The translations under genes were made by a program, and so were the position numbers. The notes under the pieces are model-generated. The model was not told where the DNA came from and searched no databases. It was given only the letters and a program-made list of their open reading frames with translations. From assembly GCA_026394055.1 (NCBI GenBank), contig JAPKYZ010000048.1, positions 1 to 64,000 on the forward strand: 64,000 nucleotides of DNA, written 5' to 3'. Below are positions 53,230 to 61,637 of the stretch, piece by piece. Every line of letters begins with the position of its first letter. Position 1 is the first letter of the stretch. This stretch comes from Acidobacteriota bacterium. Lineage in GTDB: Bacteria > Acidobacteriota > Terriglobia > Bryobacterales > Bryobacteraceae.

Positions 53230-56047
53230 AGTATTCCCGAGTCTGCCCTTGAATCTCCTTCAATTCTAACGCGAGCGATAGGTTGGGCCGCGGCGCGGGA
53301 GCCCACCGCCGTACGATTTCTGTCAGCGGAACCAGGTGCGCGGGCGCCGTCGGCAAGGACCCGCCAGAATGGCCGGTCAGCAGGCGCAGGCCGTGGTCCA
53401 CCGCCCGGTAGAACGTCGCCGCCCGGTGCAGAAACGCGGCATCGGCCGCCGACATCAGCCCCATCTGTTGCACCACCCGGATGCGCGCCGGGGTGTTGAG
53501 CGCTGGATAAAAGTGGACCGCGCCCTTCAGGCGGAGGAACATCAGAGCAAAATCGATGTCGTAATAGCCTCCGGCGCCGGCCTTCAGGGCGTTGTTGGCG
53601 CCTTGCTCGCGCTCAATCCGGCGCCGCATTTCGCCCAACTCTTCCTGAGACCGGCCGCTCTGCCCGTAGCGCCGCCAGTCGATCTGCTGCAGATCATGGA
53701 GAAAGCGCGTCGCCTGCAACCGGTCGCCACCCGCCGCCCGGGCTTTCATGTAGGCGATGCCTTCCCAGGCTTCGGCGCGCTCCTCAAAATACTGCTTCAC
53801 CGTCTGCTCCGTCTGGACCAGCGCGCCATCGCGGCCGCCGGGGCGCAGCCGGGTGTCGACGGCGAACATGCTGCCGTCCCCCGTATAGGCGGTCAGCAGG
53901 TCGATGATCTTTTCCGCGGCCTTGGTCCACTGCTCCAGGCGCGGGGCTTCGGCATCGGGCACGACAAAGATCAAATCCGCATCGGAGGCCAGGTCGAATT
54001 CGAGCATCCCCAGCCGCCCCAGCGCGATCACCATCATGCCGCTGTGGCCGGGCAACACCTCGGCGATCGCCATCTGGTAGGCCGCGTCGATCACGCCATC
54101 CGCCAGCAGCGACGCCGATTGCAAGCTCTCAAAGATCGGCGCGTGCAGGCACAGGCTGGCCGCCAGCAGCCGGAACATCTCTTGCGAGAACTTCTGCCGC
54201 ACCGCCCGCATCCCGGCTTCGGCCGTGCGATCCGGAATCAGCGGCGGTTGGCGGAGGTTGCGCAGGCAGTCGAGATACTCGGCGGAGCGGTTCAGCTGCT
54301 CAGCTAGCCACGGGCTGTAGTTGAACGCCTCGATCAGATGGGCGCACAGCATCGGGCTCTCATCCAGCGCAACCAGCCGTTGCGGCTCCTGGTGCAGGCC
54401 ATCGAGAAACCGCTCAAACGAAGTGCGATTACGGGCCAGTGGCCGGCGGGCCAGCGCCGAGGCCAACTGCGGAGCCGCCCAATCAAGCAGCCGCCGCAGG
54501 TTGGGTGCGATCAGCTGCGTCTCCTCACCACCCGGCGGAGGCCACAGCGGGGGCGCTTCGCCAGAGCTGGCTGTCTTGTTGCTGCTGTCGTCGGCTGGCG
54601 ATTGCGCGTGGATCACGCGTTCGTAGAGATGCTCCACGCGTCGGCGGTGCTGGTCGAGTTGGCGCATCAGTCCGTCGCCTTCCACCGCAATGCCCAGCGT
54701 CCGCGCGGTCACGCGACGGGCGAGCAGCTCAAGATCCGCGGGGTCGGTGGGGAGCGAGTGCGTCTGCCGGTCGTCGACCACTTGCAGCCGGTGCTCCACT
54801 TGACGGAAGAAGGTGTAGGCGCTCGCCAAGTCAGAGTACTCGATGTCCGACAGCAGCGATTTGTCGTGCAAGCGCGTCAACGCCAGCAGCGTGCCGCCAT
54901 GGCGCACCCACGGCTCACGGCCGCCATGCAGGCGCTGCAGGCACTGCACCAGAAACTCGATGTCGCGGATGCCGCCGCGCATCAGCTTCACATCCGGAGC
55001 CGTGGCCGCCTTCTTCCGCGCGTGCATCTTCTCGCTGATCCGCAGCCGGCTTTCGCTCACCGCCTCAATCGCGGAAAAGTCGAGCGAAGTGGAGTAGGTC
55101 AGCGGCTCCACCATGGCGATCAACTGCCGCCCCGCTGCCGCGTCGCCTGCGGCCACCCGAGCCTTGATCAGCATCTGCAGCTCCCAATCGCGCGCCCGCT
55201 TCCGGTAGTACGTCTGCGCGGCTTCCAGCGACAACGCCGCTTCGCCTAGCCGCCCTTCCGGCCGCAGCCGCAGGTCCACGCGATAACCCTGGCCACCGGC
55301 GGATGAAGCGCCCAGCAGCGCCGTGTAGCGGACCGCGGCCTTGTGAAAGAACTCCTTGTTCGACAACCCGCGACCGTCTGCCGCCGCCGTTTGGCCATTG
55401 CGGCCGTAGATGTACATCAGGTCGATGTCGGACGAGTAGTTCAACTCCTCGCCGCCCAGCTTGCCCATCGCGATCACCGAGAAGCCGCCACCTTCGGGCG
55501 CGCCCCACTGCGCCGACATCTCCGCCATCACTTGCTGATAGACAAACTCGAGCGCCGCATCGGCCAGGTGGGAAAGCTCGGAGGTAGTTTCGGCGAGCGT
55601 CGCAATGCCCAGCACATCCCGCAGCAGAATCCGCAGCAGCGCCTGCCGCCGGAAGCTGGGTACGGTGCTGGCGTCGCCGCCGGAGCGCTGCATCTGCTCC
55701 AGGTAGTCGAGCGTCGTGAACGGCCGGTACAAATGGCCGGATGAGAACAACGCATCGAGCGGGCGCAGATCGGCCAGCAGATCGCCGGTCAAGAAGGCAC
55801 TGTGGCTAAAGACGCTCACCGCCGCTTTCAGCCGTGGCGGCGTGCGGCAGAGATGATGGAAGGCCGGTGGTTGGCTGTGCCGCAGTTGCGACAACGCGCG
55901 GAGGGCGCCATCAGGATCCGCGCAGGTGGCCAGAGCGCGCTGCAGGTGGTCGAGCACGCCACGCGGCAACAGGTCACGGAAGGCTTCCCATTCTCGTGAG
56001 GCTCGCGGGCGGTCTCGAAAAGCAATCTCGGCGTGGAGATTCGGCAT
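53210..56047 (-). CDS. glnE: Glutamine synthetase adenylyltransferase/deadenylase
   Basis: A 945-residue two-domain enzyme that adds and removes AMP on glutamine synthetase. The N-terminal nucleotidyltransferase has GKLGGEELNYSSDIDLMYIY (about 208-227). The C-terminal one has GRLGMLEFDLASDADLIFVV (about 680-699), with both Asp pairs kept. Between them lie the helical regulatory regions. The length matches the family. It stands between a MOSC gene and the TPR pair, without glnA or glnB nearby. Confidence 0.95.
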   Translation of the reverse strand: MPNLHAEIAFRDRPRASREWEAFRDLLPRGVLDHLQRALATCADPDGALRALSQLRHSQPPAFHHLCRTPPRLKAAVSVFSHSAFLTGDLLADLRPLDALFSSGHLYRPFTTLDYLEQMQRSGGDASTVPSFRRQALLRILLRDVLGIATLAETTSELSHLADAALEFVYQQVMAEMSAQWGAPEGGGFSVIAMGKLGGEELNYSSDIDLMYIYGRNGQTAAADGRGLSNKEFFHKAAVRYTALLGASSAGGQGYRVDLRLRPEGRLGEAALSLEAAQTYYRKRARDWELQMLIKARVAAGDAAAGRQLIAMVEPLTYSTSLDFSAIEAVSESRLRISEKMHARKKAATAPDVKLMRGGIRDIEFLVQCLQRLHGGREPWVRHGGTLLALTRLHDKSLLSDIEYSDLASAYTFFRQVEHRLQVVDDRQTHSLPTDPADLELLARRVTARTLGIAVEGDGLMRQLDQHRRRVEHLYERVIHAQSPADDSSNKTASSGEAPPLWPPPGGEETQLIAPNLRRLLDWAAPQLASALARRPLARNRTSFERFLDGLHQEPQRLVALDESPMLCAHLIEAFNYSPWLAEQLNRSAEYLDCLRNLRQPPLIPDRTAEAGMRAVRQKFSQEMFRLLAASLCLHAPIFESLQSASLLADGVIDAAYQMAIAEVLPGHSGMMVIALGRLGMLEFDLASDADLIFVVPDAEAPRLEQWTKAAEKIIDLLTAYTGDGSMFAVDTRLRPGGRDGALVQTEQTVKQYFEERAEAWEGIAYMKARAAGGDRLQATRFLHDLQQIDWRRYGQSGRSQEELGEMRRRIEREQGANNALKAGAGGYYDIDFALMFLRLKGAVHFYPALNTPARIRVVQQMGLMSAADAAFLHRAATFYRAVDHGLRLLTGHSGGSLPTAPAHLVPLTEIVRRWAPAPRPNLSLALELKEIQGQTREYFDRVFE

Positions 56048-56057
56048 TGCGTGACGG

Positions 56058-56552
56058 CTAGGCTACCTGATCCAGCAACTGGATCGGGTCACCCGTGCGC
56101 AGCGTGCCGGTCTGGATGACGCGCGCATAGAAGCCCGACAGCCCCCATAGCGGTGAGGTGTGGTCATTCGCCTTGCAGCGTTCATCGAAGATCGCTTTCT
56201 GGATGCCTTGGCCGTAGGGGCTCAACGTCTGGCACGGCTGCCGGACCTTGCTGATTTCGATGATCGCTTCGCCCACCCGGTAGCGCTGGCCCATGCGGAC
56301 CTGCCGGAAGTCGATGCCTTGGGTAGTCAAGTTCTCGCCCAGCGCGCCGGGATAGAGCGGCCAGCGGTCCTCACGAAGCTGTTCTAAGAGTTCGCTCGAC
56401 ACCAGCAGCAGCGCCTGCTTCGGCCCGCCGTGGAACTCAGGGTGCAAGTGGTGGTCACCGTCGAGGCCCAACGGAGAGCAGAACGCTTCATCCACCGGAT
56501 AGTTGGGAACCCCACCTGGTCCCAGGCTGACTTGCGTGACATGGCCCATCAT
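56058..56552 (-). CDS. MOSC-domain protein
   Basis: A 164-residue MOSC protein of the YiiM-like type. Features are [22 protein letters not shown] (metal or molybdenum-cofactor region), [16 protein letters not shown], and the conserved Cys in [18 protein letters not shown], seen in MOCO-sulfurase-type domains. It may carry sulfur to molybdenum cofactor or bind it. No molybdoenzyme is nearby. It ends 10 bases before the glnE start. Confidence 0.9.
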   Translation of the reverse strand: MMGHVTQVSLGPGGVPNYPVDEAFCSPLGLDGDHHLHPEFHGGPKQALLLVSSELLEQLREDRWPLYPGALGENLTTQGIDFRQVRMGQRYRVGEAIIEISKVRQPCQTLSPYGQGIQKAIFDERCKANDHTSPLWGLSGFYARVIQTGTLRTGDPIQLLDQVA

Positions 56553-56621
56553 CCTTCAATCTTATCGTCGCGTTGCTGTTTCGGCACCATTGCGTTGCCT
56601 ACCTCCGTGACACAATGGGGC

Positions 56622-57527
56622 GTGCACAGAATTCTGCTGAGCGCCATCCTCCTTGCCATGACCACCTTCGCCGCGGACCTGGAATCTCGCGTCTCGCACG
56701 GCTACGCCGAGTCAAAGAACGCTGATGGTTCACCCGCCAAGATTCACTTCGCCGCCCTCGGACCCGAAACCGGGCAACTGGTCGTCTTCGTCCACGGCTT
56801 CCCGGACTTCTGGTATTCCTGGCGCCACCAGATGGAAGCGCTGGCCGGGGCAGGGTACCGCGCCGTCGCGTTGGACCTGCGCGGCTACAACCTGTCTGAC
56901 AAACCCAAGGGCATCGAGAACTACGACATGCGCCTGCTGGTGGCCGATGTGGCTGCCGTCATCGCCGCCAACAAGCGCCCCAAGGCGATCGTGGTGGCGC
57001 ATGACTGGGGCGGCATGGTGGCCTGGAACCTGGCCTTCTACGTGCCGCAGGTGGTGGAAAAGCTGGTCATCATCAATCTGCCGCACCCCAAGGGCCTCTC
57101 GCGCGAGCTGGCCAATAACCCGGCGCAGCAGAAGAACAGCCAGTACGCCCGCAACTTCCAGCAGCCCGATTCGCACACCAAGTTGACCGCCGCCGGTCTG
57201 GCGCAGTGGGTGACCGACGCCGACGCCAAGAAGAAGTACATCGAGGCGTTTGAGCGCTCCGATTTTGACGCCATGATGAACTACTACCGGCGCAACTATC
57301 CCAAGGAGCCGTACGTCGAATCGACAAGCCCGGTGATCAAGCCGCAATGCCCCGTGCTGCAGATCCATGGTTTGAAGGATTGGGCGCTGCTGCCCGGTGC
57401 GCTGAACGGCACCTGGGAGTGGGTGGATGACTGGACGCTGGTGACGATTCCCGAAAGCGGCCACTTTGCCCAAGCCGAGGCGCCGGAGAAGGTCTCGAAG
57501 TCGATTTTGATGTGGTTGAGGAGGTAA
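56622..57527 (+). CDS. Alpha/beta hydrolase of the epoxide hydrolase/dehalogenase type
   Basis: A 301-residue protein from GTG 56622, which gives a good signal peptide ([18 protein letters not shown]). The oxyanion motif is [10 protein letters not shown] and the nucleophile elbow is AHDWGG with Asp128. The Asp nucleophile points to epoxide hydrolases or haloalkane dehalogenases rather than esterases. The catalytic His lies in ESGHFAQAE near the end. It is followed 4 bases later by the GGPM-repeat protein. Substrate unknown. Confidence 0.88.
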   Translation: MHRILLSAILLAMTTFAADLESRVSHGYAESKNADGSPAKIHFAALGPETGQLVVFVHGFPDFWYSWRHQMEALAGAGYRAVALDLRGYNLSDKPKGIENYDMRLLVADVAAVIAANKRPKAIVVAHDWGGMVAWNLAFYVPQVVEKLVIINLPHPKGLSRELANNPAQQKNSQYARNFQQPDSHTKLTAAGLAQWVTDADAKKKYIEAFERSDFDAMMNYYRRNYPKEPYVESTSPVIKPQCPVLQIHGLKDWALLPGALNGTWEWVDDWTLVTIPESGHFAQAEAPEKVSKSILMWLRR

Positions 57528-57531
57528 GCCG

Positions 57532-58200
57532 ATGCGGACTGCCGCGATTTTGTTGATCACTGCCTGCCTGGCGTGGGCGGATAAGAAGCTGGCGACGCCC
57601 GGCCGATCCGCCAATGACAACCTGCAGGTGGAAGCCTCCGCGCTGATCACCAAGGAAGAAGTGTCAAAGGCCGTCAGCCCGGACCTTCCCGCCAACATTG
57701 TGGTGGTGGAAGTGACGCTATCGCCCCGTAACGGGCAGACCGTCAAGATCGACCGCGACGACTTTCTACTGACCTCCTTCAGCAGCGGCCAACGGGCCCA
57801 GCCCTTCTCCCCGGCGCAGATTGCGGGTTCTTCGACGATGGTGGTCTCTTCGCAGTCCTCCCGGAGCGTCATGGGCGGGCAGCGCCAACGCCCCTGGGGC
57901 GGCTTGGGCGGCGGCATGGGTGGTCCGATGGGCGGACCCATGGGTGGCCCCATGAGCGGCGGCGGCATCGGCAACGGCACCGCGCAAGTGGAGCAGGCCC
58001 GCGCTCAGACGGTCGACGGCGATGGCAAGGAAACACCGCTGCTGAAGACGCTGAAAGAGAAGATCCTGCCGGAGAAGGAGGTCGCCGAGCCGATCAAGGG
58101 CCAGCTCTACTTTCTGATTGAAGGCAAGCAGAAGCTGAAAGACCTGGAGCTGTTCTATCGCGGCCCCGGTGGCAAGCTCAGCCTGAAGTTCGTTCAGTAG
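57532..58200 (+). CDS. Secreted protein with GGPM repeats
   Basis: A 222-residue protein with a signal peptide (MRTAAILLITACLAWAD). The N-terminal half has a beta-rich part (ANIVVVEVTLSPRNGQTVKID), then a linker with GGGMGGPMGGPMGGPMSGGG (about 125-143). The C-terminal part has GQLYFLIEGKQKLKDLELFY. The Gly/Met/Pro run is encoded by a GGN-CCC-ATG type repeat. Function unknown; it may bind metal or act as a flexible linker. It is close to an epoxide-hydrolase-like gene, probably in one operon. Confidence 0.72.
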   Translation: MRTAAILLITACLAWADKKLATPGRSANDNLQVEASALITKEEVSKAVSPDLPANIVVVEVTLSPRNGQTVKIDRDDFLLTSFSSGQRAQPFSPAQIAGSSTMVVSSQSSRSVMGGQRQRPWGGLGGGMGGPMGGPMGGPMSGGGIGNGTAQVEQARAQTVDGDGKETPLLKTLKEKILPEKEVAEPIKGQLYFLIEGKQKLKDLELFYRGPGGKLSLKFVQ

Positions 58201-58204
58201 CACT

Positions 58205-58317
58205 TGAGCCCCACGCGTAAGCTTGGGGCTTGTACGAGAACCCGAAAATAGCCCCAAGCTGACGCATGGGGCTGATACGGAGCACGAAAATAGCCCCAAG
58301 CTCACGCATGGGGCTGA
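58205..58317. repeat. REP-like element, family B, copy 3
   Basis: One plus-oriented arm (58205-58231, TGAGCCCCACGCGTAAGCTT first part) and two inverse arms (58248-58275 and 58290-58317), which are direct repeats of each other spaced 42 bases apart. It fills the gap between the GGPM gene and the aldolase-family gene, ending 14 bases before the latter's ATG. It could affect its expression. Confidence 0.85.
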
Positions 58318-58331
58318 TACTGAAAATTCGC

Positions 58332-59426
58332 ATGACCATTCACGACCTCGACACTCCCGCCATTGTGGTGGACCTCGACATCATGGAACGCAATCTGCGC
58401 CAGATGTCTGACTACGCGGCGGCCCATGAGTTGCGCCTCCGGCCGCATACCAAGACCCATAAGATCCCCGCTCTCGGCCGCCGCCAGATCGCCCTGGGCG
58501 CCGCGGGACTCTCGGTGGCCAAGCCCGGTGAGGCGGAAGTGATGATGGCGGCGGAGCCGGCCGAGATTCTGGTGGCTTACCCCACCATCGGCGCCCGCAA
58601 GCTGGCGCGGCTGGCGAAGCTGGCCCACGCGACCCGCATCTCCATTGCGATCGATTCGCTCGAAAGCGCGCACCAGATCTCGGCGGCTGCGCAGAGTGAA
58701 GGGGTGACGCTGGGCGTCCTGGTTGAATTCGATGCGGGCCTCCACCGCGTCGGCGTGCGCCCGGGTGCGGAACTGCAGGCCCTGGTGCAAGCGGTCGACC
58801 AGCTCCCCGGCCTCGACTGGGAGGGCATTTCGTTTTACCCCGGCCACATCAAGAGCCTGGATGAGACAGGTCTCGATGCCATCCGCGCCGCGGGTACGTT
58901 GCTCGAAGAAGTGGTGTCGGACTTGCAGTCGCACGGCTTAGTCCCCCGGATCGTTAGTGGCGGTTCGACGCCCACTTGGTCGCACTCCCACACGCTCACC
59001 GCGATGAACGAGATCCGTCCGGGCACTTACATTTTCAACGACAAGAACTCCGTAGGCATCGGCAGCTGCGCCTGGTCCGACTGCGCGGCCTCGATTCTCA
59101 CGACGGTGGTCTCCACGGCCGTCAGCGGGCAGGCGATCATCGACGGGGGCTCGAAAACCTTCTCGTCGGACCGCCTCGTATGGTCCAGCGAAGTCAGCTT
59201 CGGCGAAGTGGTGGGCTATCCCACCGCCGTCTTCCACAAGATGATGGAAGAACACGGCTTCCTCGACATCACCCGCACCGGCCACACCTTCCACCTAGGC
59301 GACCGCGTCCGCATCATCCCCAACCACATCTGCGTCGCCGTGAATCTGCACGAGCGGCTCTATGGCGTGCGTGGGGAGCAGGTGGAGGAGATCTGGGAAG
59401 TGGCGGGGCGGGGCAAGCTGCAGTAG
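58332..59426 (+). CDS. D-threonine aldolase/D-serine dehydratase-type PLP enzyme
   Basis: A 364-residue protein from ATG 58332. The fold-type III PLP domain starts DLDTPAIVVDLDIMERNLRQM, cited as DTPAIVVDLDIMERNL, with PLP Lys in RPHTKTHK (about 39-46). The C-terminal D-Ser dehydratase-like domain has VSTAVSGQAIIDGGSKTFSSD and the metal-binding region IIPNHICVAVNLHERLY (His-x-Cys). These enzymes cleave D-threonine or D-3-hydroxy amino acids. REP elements lie directly on both sides. Confidence 0.92.
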   Translation: MTIHDLDTPAIVVDLDIMERNLRQMSDYAAAHELRLRPHTKTHKIPALGRRQIALGAAGLSVAKPGEAEVMMAAEPAEILVAYPTIGARKLARLAKLAHATRISIAIDSLESAHQISAAAQSEGVTLGVLVEFDAGLHRVGVRPGAELQALVQAVDQLPGLDWEGISFYPGHIKSLDETGLDAIRAAGTLLEEVVSDLQSHGLVPRIVSGGSTPTWSHSHTLTAMNEIRPGTYIFNDKNSVGIGSCAWSDCAASILTTVVSTAVSGQAIIDGGSKTFSSDRLVWSSEVSFGEVVGYPTAVFHKMMEEHGFLDITRTGHTFHLGDRVRIIPNHICVAVNLHERLYGVRGEQVEEIWEVAGRGKLQ

Positions 59427-59455
59427 GGCGCCCTTTCTCCGGAATGCCCTCCGCC

Positions 59456-59525
59456 CAGCCCCATGCGTCAGCTTGGGGCTTTTCTGCGGGGCTCGGGAAA
59501 GCCCCAAGCTGACGCATGGGGCTGA
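59456..59525. repeat. REP-like element, family B, copy 4
   Basis: Left arm 59456-59484 (CAGCCCCATGCGTCAGCTTG first part) and right arm 59497-59525 (its inverse) flank 12 bases. They are perfect inverted repeats. It lies 30 bases after the aldolase-family stop and may act as its terminator. Confidence 0.88.
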
Positions 59526-59606
59526 ACGGCGCGGCCTGACCGCTTTCGCGGAATACTCTTGTCGGGCGCCGCAATATCGGCTCAAGTCCGGGCGGCCCCA
59601 TAACGC

Positions 59607-59640
59607 AAAAAGGGCGAGCCCTTGAAGGCCCGCCCTTTCT
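59607..59640 (-). terminator. Rho-independent terminator
   Basis: A stem of 8 bp (AAAGGGCG with CGCCCTTT), one mismatch and 3 further pairs, loop CTTGAA. Read on the minus strand it is followed by TTTTTGCG, so it terminates the small secreted-protein gene at 59674-59976. On the plus strand the tail is weaker. Confidence 0.75.
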
Positions 59641-59673
59641 TGCAAGACCCGGGCAATTCCGGATCCAGGAAAA

Positions 59674-59976
59674 CTACATCTTCACGGATTCAACGGTCAC
59701 GGTGTCGCCTTCCAGCTTGCCCGTGATCGAAACCTTGTGGCCCAGGTGGTCCATCACCTTGTCGGCGTTCTTGATCTTCAGAACCTTGTCGCCGACGACG
59801 AACACGGGGGCCTGGCCGCCCTTGACACAGCCCTTCACGCAGCCCATCGACTTCTCGGAGGCATCGGCGTGGGCCATACCGCACTTGGCGTCGGAAATCG
59901 TGCCCGACCAGGTCTCAGCGAAGGCGCCGAGGGAAAACAGGGTGGCAGAGGCCAACAAGCTCATTGCAATTTTCAT
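59674..59976 (-). CDS. Small secreted protein with conserved Cys, Acidobacteria type
   Basis: A 100-residue protein from ATG 59976, preceded by AGAAGGAG. The signal peptide is MKIAMSLLASATLFSLGAFA. The mature part is ETWSGTISDAKCG, then CVKGCVKGGQAPVFVVGDKVL and HKVSITGKLEGDTVTVESV. It shares the beginning ETWxGT and the C-x-x-x-C-x-K-G-G pattern with the divergent gene at 60147. The fold is probably a small OB-like barrel with Cys-bound metal or a disulfide. Function unknown. Confidence 0.85.
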   Translation of the reverse strand: MKIAMSLLASATLFSLGAFAETWSGTISDAKCGMAHADASEKSMGCVKGCVKGGQAPVFVVGDKVLKIKNADKVMDHLGHKVSITGKLEGDTVTVESVKM

Positions 59977-60146
59977 AACATTCTCCTTCTCACTGTGAAG
60001 GGTAGGGGCGACCCGTTTGGACCCACCCGCCCATAGACAATCTACATCAAGAGATACGCGAAGGCAACCGCGGATGGATTTCTTTTGCGCACACAAATTT
60101 CCAGGCCGCAGACCGCGGCCCCTCGCCGCTGCCATATAATCGCCCC

Positions 60147-60461
60147 ATGAACAAGTTCTTCGTGATCCTGACGGCCACCGCCGCGCTGGCAGCGGCGGAA
60201 ACCTGGAATGGCACCGTTGTCGATGTGATGTGCAAGGGCCGTGACCTGGCCAGCCACACCCGCGACTGCGCCGTCCGCTGCGCCAAGGGCGGCTATGGCC
60301 TGGTGCTGCCGGATGGCAAGTTCGTCAAGTTTGACGAGATGGGCAACGCCAAGACGCTGGCCGCGCTGAAGGCCTCCACCAAGGAAAAGGACCTGAAAGC
60401 CAAAGTCACCGGCACGCTGAATGGCGAACTGGTGAAAGTGGAAGCGATCGAACTGCAATAG
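60147..60461 (+). CDS. Small secreted protein, paralogue
   Basis: A 104-residue protein with a signal peptide (MNKFFVILTATAALAAA). The mature part starts ETWNGTVVDVMC, then CAVRCAKGGYGLVLPDGKFV and KVTGTLNGELVKVEAIEL at the end. It is a diverged paralogue of the neighbouring minus-strand gene, which starts 171 bases away in the opposite direction. Shared spacing of Cys and the KGG step support a common fold. Function unknown. Confidence 0.85.
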   Translation: MNKFFVILTATAALAAAETWNGTVVDVMCKGRDLASHTRDCAVRCAKGGYGLVLPDGKFVKFDEMGNAKTLAALKASTKEKDLKAKVTGTLNGELVKVEAIELQ

Positions 60462-60481
60462 GCCTGCGCTGAGGGCTCTTC

Positions 60482-60511
60482 TTGACGATGGTCCGTCTTG
60501 CGACGTAATGC
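60482..60511 (+). promoter_or_regulatory. Possible promoter of the cold-shock/cyclase-like gene
   Basis: TTGACG (60482-60487) and TAATGC (60506-60511) are spaced by 18 bases, about 98 bases before the ATG. GAGGGAG lies 8 bases before the start as a ribosome-binding site. Confidence 0.35.
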
Positions 60512-60608
60512 CGAAGTGTTTGTGGCGGTTAGGCCGTTGTGTGGTGAAATCGCCCCGTGACCATGATAGTCTCGATTCTTCAGATTACATCTTGAGGGAG
60601 CCAGAGCT

Positions 60609-61625
60609 ATGGAAGGGAGAGTTAAGTTTATCGATGCCAAATCCGGGCAGTGGGGTTATGTTGTGCCCTCTGACGGATCGGGGGACGTCTACTTCAAACT
60701 GTTGGAGGTCGAAGAATCCACCCGATCGAAATTGGATGTTGGCGCGTTGGTTGAGTTTGACCTTGCCGAGGAAGGGGAACGTCGCCGAGCTGCGGGCATG
60801 CGCTTCCTGGCCGGAGCGTCCGGCCCTGACACAGCGGGCCTGTCTCGTCCGCTGGACGCAAGGCGACCCAATCCGCGCGGCATCTTCTTCGATTCGGCGT
60901 TGCTCCCAGATCCTAACTACGACTACGTATGTTGGCTAGACGTGATGGGTACGGGCAACCAGATGCTGAGATCGCTTCCGATCGCTGCCAACTTTATTTT
61001 CAAGCTACAGTGTGCTGTACTCGAGGCCGCCGAAGAAGTTGAGGTCGACCGGGCTGGTTTGCGCCTATACCCAGTAATGGACGGGGTTTACATCACCTCG
61101 CCGCGCCGCTTCCTTCTGCAGAAATTGTTGAATCAAGCGATGTGCAGATTGGCGATTACATTTCTGAACGAGCCCAAACCCTTTCACCAGTTCCTAGTGC
61201 GCGGTGCGATTGCGTTTGGCCCCGTGTATCACGGCTATGCTCTCGATCCTCGTTCATCGATTGTAATGTCAAGGCACGAGTTGATTCGCGATAGCATGCT
61301 GATGGGCTTGCCGATGGCGCAGGCGTACCGCGATGAGCGGGAAGCTCCTCCATTCGGAATAGCGGTCCATTCCTCAGCACGCGCCTTTTCTCCGGAAGAG
61401 GACAAGCCGTTTCGGTTCATCTGGCTTGACTGGTTCAACTACGCCGAACCTAGGATTGATCCGAAAGAATTGATGATCCAACTTCAGAAGTATTTCGATT
61501 GGCAGCTGGCGCACTCGACTGTGACCGGTTACGCCGAGGATCGAATTCGACACCACCTAAAATTGGCACGAGAGTTCTTTACACTGGCGGATAGCGCTAC
61601 TGCCGCTACTGTTGGCGGCAGGTAA
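60609..61625 (+). CDS. Cold-shock domain fused to nucleotide-cyclase-like domain
   Basis: A 338-residue protein. Residues 1-67 resemble a cold-shock domain: GRVKFIDAKSGQWGYVVPSD in place of the usual KGFGFI motif, then DVYFKL and VGALVEFDLAEEG. After a linker (68-103) comes a class III nucleotide-cyclase-like part: DYVCWLDVMGTGNQM with Asp111, LYPVMDGVYITS with Asp158, FLVRGAIAFGPVYHG (197-209) and GLPMAQAYRDE. The two Asp fall at metal-ligand positions. Codon third positions hold far more A and T than in neighbours, suggesting transfer. No effector gene is adjacent. The cyclase assignment is by pattern and needs structural confirmation. Confidence 0.65.
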   Translation: MEGRVKFIDAKSGQWGYVVPSDGSGDVYFKLLEVEESTRSKLDVGALVEFDLAEEGERRRAAGMRFLAGASGPDTAGLSRPLDARRPNPRGIFFDSALLPDPNYDYVCWLDVMGTGNQMLRSLPIAANFIFKLQCAVLEAAEEVEVDRAGLRLYPVMDGVYITSPRRFLLQKLLNQAMCRLAITFLNEPKPFHQFLVRGAIAFGPVYHGYALDPRSSIVMSRHELIRDSMLMGLPMAQAYRDEREAPPFGIAVHSSARAFSPEEDKPFRFIWLDWFNYAEPRIDPKELMIQLQKYFDWQLAHSTVTGYAEDRIRHHLKLAREFFTLADSATAATVGGR

Positions 61626-61637
61626 TGCCGGGTCGAC

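Noticed and set aside
54338-55249. 303-codon open frame opposite glnE
   Set aside because: glnE is unmistakable on the minus strand; the other frame is Arg/Gln/Ala-rich shadow.
58205-58317. Three short repeats at about 42-base spacing that resemble a mini CRISPR array
   Set aside because: One arm is inverted relative to the others, the spacers are near-identical, and the same arms occur as inverted pairs elsewhere without cas genes.
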